NCBI GenBank assembly: GCA_003024175.1
Contig: MDYQ01000599.1
Span: 62,001-126,000, forward strand
From: Planoprotostelium fungivorum
Lineage: Eukaryota > Evosea > Variosea > Cavosteliida > Cavosteliaceae
Direction of reading: 5' to 3'
Length of the DNA: 64,000 nucleotides
Each line of letters opens with the position of its first letter. The first letter of the stretch is position 1. The notes under the pieces were generated by a model. It worked only from the letters and a program-made list of their open reading frames with translations. It had not been told where the DNA came from and did no database searches. Positions 58,477 to 64,000 of the stretch are shown piece after piece. The translations under genes and the position numbers were made by a program.

Positions 58477-58604
58477 TATTGTGCGGCCCATGCGAATATT
58501 TACCTTTCTTTTTCACTCGGTACGATAACGCAAAATCACCATGGATACTCGTCTTCTTAACGCGCTTTTTTAAAAAGGTAAATAATCGCTTGGGCCGCAC
58601 AATA
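58477..58604. mobile_element. Tc1/mariner-like MITE with TA target duplication
   Basis: A 124-bp element flanked by TA on both sides. It begins TTGTGCGGCCCATGCGAATA and ends with the inverted repeat of that sequence, about 27 bp with few mismatches. TTTACCTTT and AAAGGTAAA lie inside the arms. There is no coding capacity. TA duplication and terminal inverted repeats place it with non-autonomous Tc1/mariner-type elements. A degraded relative lies at 47615-47707 in the opposite orientation. It sits between the GH5 promoter and the sterol glucosyltransferase 3' end. Confidence 0.88.
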
Positions 58605-58787
58605 GAAAGGCTTCTAATTCGTCTCCTCTTTCGACGAGACGGCCATCACACACATCCATTGATGACGATGCAGGGCCGTGACCTCTTAGACGTTGACTTC
58701 TAATACCTCTTGTGATTTCCATCAAGACTTAAGCAACATCATCTTTGTTCTCTCTCGATCCCATCTTCTGATCTCATCAAAACTTTT

Positions 58788-61700
58788 TTATCCATTTCCA
58801 CTCGCATTCTCCTTCGCACTGTACGAAGCCGAGAACAACCTCTTCAATCGACTCCCCTCCTCCTTATGTTCTCTCTGCAGCTGCTCTCTCTGCTCTTGTT
58901 CTCTCATCAGCTGTTCTTTCTGCTGAGAGAACATCTTGTTGTTGGCGATCTCTCTGTGAATAAACTCCACAGCCCTCCCCACTCCATCTTGCCTCCGAAT
59001 GTGTTCCCCTGCATGACGTCACCATCTACATCGTTGTAGATCGAAAATAAAATGAAATAAAACATACCCATGGCCTTGGCCCTCTCTCTCATCGCCTCGT
59101 CGGTCGTCATCTTTCGGATGGCTGGGACAAGTTGGGTCTCAAGGTCGCGAACTTCGATGGCGGGAACTCCCACACCCAGCTGTGCCACCTTCTGAGCCCA
59201 AAAGTATTGATCTCCAAAGAAGGGAACGATGAGCGTGGGGACACCTGCGCGTAGGCCAGCGGCAGTCGTGCCCGCTCCACCGTGGTGGATGACTGCGGCC
59301 ATCTGTCTCGTTGTAGATCGAAAATAAATATAGACATTTCGATGGGATGTTATATGTGATGATCACCTGTGGGAACAACCAATCGTGGGGAACGTTGTCC
59401 AGGCACAAGATATTGTCCGGAAATTCTGCGTCCTTCTTGTAGTCTCCCCATCTACAACGGATCAATGTTTTGGTCCTCCGGCCTACCCCACCCTTTGACC
59501 ATGATGCACCTCTGATCGGTCTCTTCGAAAGCTTTCACGATGGTTTTCGTCAACCCCTCCGGGTCCTGCACGCTCACGCTACCGAACCCAACGTAGATCG
59601 GCTTTTTCCCTGAAATTTCTCAGCTCCTCCCCCCTCACCCCCTCACCCTCCGCCAGAAATTTCTTCAATTTTTCCTCCGGCTCGTATTTCCCGCCATCTA
59701 AGAACCAGTAACCCGTGATGGTGATGTGATCGCCCCAGTCTGCAGGCTTCTTCAGTAGAAGTGGAGACCAGCAATACATGAAGGGTATTCTTCTGTTGTG
59801 TAGAATCGAGTGTCCGCTGCCGACATCCAGGGGGGGTAGTCCCAAAGTCTGAGTCCTGAATCGGTTGAAGGTACCACGAATTGGCGCGAAAGTTCCCTCT
59901 TCTACCGCGACGTAAGAGGCGTAATTGTACGCGGGACCTCCGAAGAGATTCTGTGCCGCGACTGTTACGTATCAGTACGTATGATGATCTTATTTTTTTT
60001 GGAGCGTTGTAGATGGATGACCCACAGGGGTGAGGTACTTCGGTGGTTCGAGACCAGGGCATGGTGAAGGCAGCCATGATTGGAATCTTCAATTTCTCGG
60101 CCACGTGTGGACCTCCAAAGGCGGGAGGGTTGGTGATGAGTAGATCGACATCACCCTCTTTGCATACTTCCCAGCAAGATTGTAAGAGGTCATCGATGAA
60201 TTTTGCGAATTTAGTCAAGCCTTCGCGGAGAAAACTGGCGGGAATGAGATCGAACGGGAAATTTGGGCGGGAAAATTTGGCGGGAGGATAGATGATATGT
60301 GGAAGAGGAGGAAATTTCGAGGAAATTCACCTGACGGAGAAGACGTTGTCGTTCTTCACCATGAAGTCGATGAGTTCTTTCGGGTCTCCCGCCAATTTTC
60401 CAAATTCAAATCCTCTCTCCTCGACAAATTTCCTGTGGTATTCGTGCGTGGCGATCTTGACTTTGTGACCGGCTCGTTGTAGACCGAGCCCCAGGGCTAG
60501 AAAAGGTTGTACGTCTCCCCTCGTTCCCACCAAGAGCACTGTGATGCGTAAACCCTTCCCGTTGGGAAGCCAATTGGGCACGCTGACCTGAATTTCGAGT
60601 GAGATTTTGGGTTACGTACATAACGTACGTCGTAAGAGGGGCGGCCCTCGGTGGGCGTGGGAGACATCATGATGTCACCCGACAGCGTTCCCTTCTTGGA
60701 CAAGTGACCGAGACATTCTGTTAGCATCTCGAAGGCTGATTGTCTACGGGCAAAGTGAGAGAAGATGACCTGAGATGTCTCAGGAGATGTCTCGAGAATT
60801 TTGGCGGGAAAAAATACCTGACTGTGAGACTTTGTGGAAATCTTGATGGCGTGGAGGGACCAATTTTCCCGCCAATGAACTTTCTGTATGTCGACAATGT
60901 CGACCCAAGGGATGACTACCTGTGATGAATGTCGGTGGAAAACTAGTAGAAAACTCGTGGACTCACCGTGTGACGTTGTGTCGGCACGGTGGAACAGAAG
61001 GAGACGTACGATCGACTGATGTATCTACAACGCGTCATTTCACTTTCACAAGATTTTCATTTTTCTCACAGGTAACCCGTGAGAGGAATCTTACTGCTGT
61101 GCGTGCAGTGATATTCTGTACAAATTTAAAACGCCTCGTTGTAGATACTCACTCTCTACTAGGAATTCCGTCGTGGCGAATCCCAATTTATTGTAAAATT
61201 CTTGAGCGGCCTGACCGTGTCAACCGAATTCCACGCGAAATTTCACCTCCGATTTCGGGTCTTTGTACGGATATTTAATCTCGAATTCTTCTTCTGGAAT
61301 GGGTGCGACTACAACGCTCCTGGGGCTGTCCCACTCGTGGGCGACTTCTTGCCTGTCGGTGGGCGTTCTATTCTTTCCTTGTCTCCACGCTTCCATGATG
61401 ACGTTCCAGTAACGATCTCTCTGCGTGAGGGAGAAGAGAAACTGTCGAAATGATGAGAAGGTGATCGTGGAGTCATCAGATCATGAGATGATGTCGATCA
61501 GCATCGAACGATCATGAGAATGTGATCGTCAGTCATCGGACGATCGTTATCATCATCATCGATCATCGGAGATCGTGATCATGGGAAGACGATCGTCGAT
61601 CATCATCGGACGAGCACGATCATGATCATGAGATGGTGATGCGTGAGAGAGGATGTAGATCGTCTCACCTCCTTCTTATCGTCAGTAGTCACCCTCATGA

Positions 61701-62806
61701 CTTTAGGAAAGATGGATCCTCTGATCCTCTCGATCGACGCGACGTACATCAGGGGTATGATCGTCTACAACGAGTCATTCTCCAATTTCCCAGAGATCTA
61801 TTCTCACTTCTTTTCTCGTCTGGTAGGCTGACATGATGTTCTGGTGTTCGATTCTCTCTCTTATCGCATCGATCCATTCGTCCCTCTCTTGCTTCGATTC
61901 ACAAGAGAAGACGTACAATTTTCGACTCGTGGACATCTGGTTCATCACGTGAATTTTCATCGAGTTTTCATCGAGTTTTCACCTCGAAGCAGAAGGGTGA
62001 CTCTGGATCGCTCGTGATACCCACCGAATAGATGTCTTGAAAAGGTAGAATTCCGCACGTCCTGTATTCGTACTACAACGAGTCAACTCCTTCCACAGCC
62101 TCACCCTCTCACCCTCCTCTTGAAATTATAAAACAAAACTAAATTGTCAGACGTGAGAAGGAGGAAACGAATCTTCCATCCAGTTAGCGTTCCATCGGCC
62201 TTCCTCGTAGATTTCTCTACGTATCCTTCTTTCAGTGGAAAATATTGCTGCGAAGAGTCAACGGAGTGTAGGGTGACGTGATGCATCAGGTATGTCGATC
62301 GATTGTAGGTGAGAATGTGTGTGTGATCACCGGTATCTTCTCTAAGAATACGATGTGCTGTTGCGTGATGAATAGATTGCCCTTCGTGTGCTCCGTAGGA
62401 CTGTCGAACGATCCCAACCATTCACAAGGTTGATCTACAACGGTGAATTTCATCTCCTCCATCTCTTCTCACCGTGTAGAATTTCTTCATCCGTTGGCAG
62501 TCTGAGGTATTTTCTGATCTCTGCAACGGCGTGAGAGTCGTTCTTGTATTGATCGATCTCTTCGTTGCCCACGCCCTCGCTGCTGGACAGCTCTGCTGAA
62601 TTCTCGAGGAAACGAGAGTGATTCGAGCCATTGGATGATCTCAAGAGAGATGATGACGATGGTAAGTGACCGGAAGAATTGAGAGAGGGAGGGGGTGTTG
62701 GAACTGGATGGTCTGACGTGTGTGAGAGGTTTGATGAATGCGTTAAGGAATGCACCTCTGAGGATGGGGCCTTCGCCCGGGGGAGGTATGTTCGAGTGAG
62801 AGTCAT
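58788..62806 (-). CDS. UGT51: Sterol 3-beta-glucosyltransferase with GRAM and PH domains (UGT51 type)
   Basis: The N-terminus (start at or before ATG 62806) is Ser-rich. A GRAM domain follows ([12 protein letters not shown], then [26 protein letters not shown]). A PH domain comes next: [40 protein letters not shown], then [20 protein letters not shown]. After it come [20 protein letters not shown] and [12 protein letters not shown], probably leading into a second GRAM. The glycosyltransferase starts [20 protein letters not shown] and continues [37 protein letters not shown] and the nucleotide-sugar motif [31 protein letters not shown]. This GRAM-PH-GRAM-GT order is that of yeast Ugt51/Atg26 and Dictyostelium ugt52, which glucosylate membrane sterols. 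Many introns carry CTACAACG half-sites, and 59023-59042 is a full palindrome. Confidence 0.82.
59023..59042. repeat. Intronic hairpin palindrome (sterol glucosyltransferase intron)
   Basis: CATCTACATCGTTGTAGATC lies in a minus-strand intron of about 60 nt that begins GTATGTTTTATTTCATTTTA, so the palindrome and the T-rich second motif occur together. Confidence 0.8.
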
Positions 62807-63073
62807 TGGATGAAGTCGAGAGTCTCCTGTGCGAAATGTGTGTCTGCATTATCATCTCAGATTCATTGATCGAAGAGACCGGCACGTGAGCATATTCATG
62901 ATCTATACTTACGTGCGGGTGTTCTGGTTCTTCGGCTTCTTGTAATTGATACCCTGTATGAGCATTATCACACGCGCAAGACGTGTCTCTCACAATTTCG
63001 TACGGCGAAGTTCGTGATATGTGCCATTGCTCTCTACGTATACGTTTGCCGATGTGATCGTGTACCGAGTTCA

Positions 63074-64000
63074 ATGCGTGTTTCTTTGAGATTTCGAGAA
63101 ACCGAATTTCAATATTTCAATTCCGTTCATCTACAACGACACTGGACGTTGGGTGATGTGATCTCCCGCCATCACTTATTGGAACCTTATGCATGGAAGA
63201 CGAATGGTCTGAACCCTTTCACTTGCGATGGGATGAAGACAAGTGAGTCGAAATCGATGAATCTCATTTACATCGATGATGAGGGCGAGATCTGAACATC
63301 ACACAGGAGAGGAGCCGATCTCAAGCCCATCTGTGCCATCGTTTTTGAGCGTAATTCTCCATGGAAGGGACACATCGAATTGAAGTCCGAAAACATCGTC
63401 AGTCCTCTTCCAGACTTTAGAGGTGATGAATCTCGTTACGAAGATAATTCTGAAACGATGACAGGCTGCGAGTCTTTCTACATCTGTCTTGGAAAAGGTC
63501 CCACATTTACGAGATCCTCTTGGAGAGCCATGATGCAGACACTGCAAGGATCGAGACCCGAAACGGAGAGAGCGGTTTACATGTCTACGCCAACCAATCA
63601 GGACAACATCATCATCGTGACACCACCATCTTTCCAAGATGGCGTTTTCCAAACAGAAGACAGAGTCAAAGGTGAGGAGACGATCTCTCTACCCATCTTC
63701 GTCGGGATCGATGTGACGATTATCATGATGTAATGTTCGATGAAATGAATTGCATCCAGTTTATTATACGACCAAGAGTCACTTAGAACGGTTGGCCCAC
63801 AGACAATCGAACAGAAGCACCACGCATCCACCTTCCACCTCATCGAAGCCATCAACATCATCGTCTAACCCATCAGCAAAGACACAACCGAGTGAGCCTC
63901 CGTCCCTCTCATTCCTTCTCATCTCCTTCAGCTCCACCACAACCCACGTCGACGTCACGCTCGACCTCTAGAGAGATAAATCGCAACGCTCATCCGTCCT
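63074..64000 (+). CDS. Unknown protein, 3' end outside window
   Basis: From a possible start MRVSLRFRETEFQYFN the frame reads TLGDVISRHHLLEPYAWKTN and GLNPFTCDGMKT. A GTGAG intron then leads to ADLKPICAIVFERNSPWKGH, IELKSENIVSPLPDFRGDES, MTGCESFYICLGKGPTFTRS, SWRAMMQTLQ and IVTPPSFQDGVFQTED. After another intron a Ser/Thr/Pro-rich tail (RSTTHPPSTSSKPSTSSSNP) runs towards the window end. The CATCTACAACGAC at 63127 appears to be read through as VHLQRH rather than to lie in an intron. No family is recognised. It diverges from the sterol glucosyltransferase gene, so both starts share the region around 62810-63070. Confidence 0.5.

Overview
The window is a gene-dense stretch of a eukaryotic nuclear genome. 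It carries about 26 protein genes on both strands and one tRNA. Nearly every gene is split by very short spliceosomal introns, mostly 38-80 nt, with a GTGAG-type donor and a YAG acceptor. The protein mix suggests a free-living protist, most likely an amoebozoan of the protosteloid or flagellated-amoeba kind: a PH-kinase-SH2 protein like the Dictyostelium SHK family, a RhoGEF with IQ and C1 domains, an RGS protein, a secreted GH5 glycosidase with Cys-rich repeats, a GRAM-PH sterol glucosyltransferase, a heme-thiolate peroxygenase, and CFAP70, which implies a flagellum. The species assignment is inference.

Layout. 1-4.9 kb: armadillo-repeat protein (5' cut by the edge, with a 246-bp duplication around a single N). 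5.2-5.8 kb: myristoylation-type EF-hand protein. 5.8-7.6 kb: no gene recognised. 7.6-17 kb: FBXO31-like F-box protein (-), zinc-ribbon protein (+), class III aminotransferase (-), TraB-family membrane protein (-), Cys-rich orphan (-), peroxygenase (+). 17-25 kb: RhoGEF/C1 protein ending in an alpha-COP-like C-terminus (+), Miro GTPase (+), universal stress protein (-). 25-33 kb: GAF protein (+), mitochondrial EF-P (+), CBM20-RING protein (-), PH-kinase-SH2 protein (-). 33-41 kb: CFAP70, a type I membrane protein and an FxP-motif coiled-coil protein, all on the minus strand. 41-52 kb: RGS protein, tRNA-Glu(CTC), PH-domain protein, PPIL1 cyclophilin (-), NmrA-like oxidoreductase with two compensating frameshifts, Gly-rich ORF, PUF protein with a CCCH finger, small multi-pass membrane protein. 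52-64 kb: CWC25 splicing factor (-), unknown protein, UDP-xylose synthase, GH5 glycosidase (-), a Tc1/mariner-like MITE, GRAM-PH sterol glucosyltransferase (-), and an unknown gene running off the end.

The most unusual signal is a short palindrome, CATCTACAACGTTGTAGATG. It occurs dozens of times, whole or as half-sites, almost only inside introns. Nine near-complete copies sit in introns, several of which are little more than the palindrome plus splice sites. In many other introns the right half, CGTTGTAG, forms the 3' splice site itself and often follows a CTGAC-like branch-point motif. It is heavily clustered in about ten genes and absent from introns of the others. This looks like a family of miniature inverted-repeat introns (introner-like), or alternatively a shared intronic hairpin that aids splicing. 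A second intronic motif, ATTTTATTTCNTTTTATT, often occurs in the same introns. No CRISPR array, rRNA or retroelement was seen.
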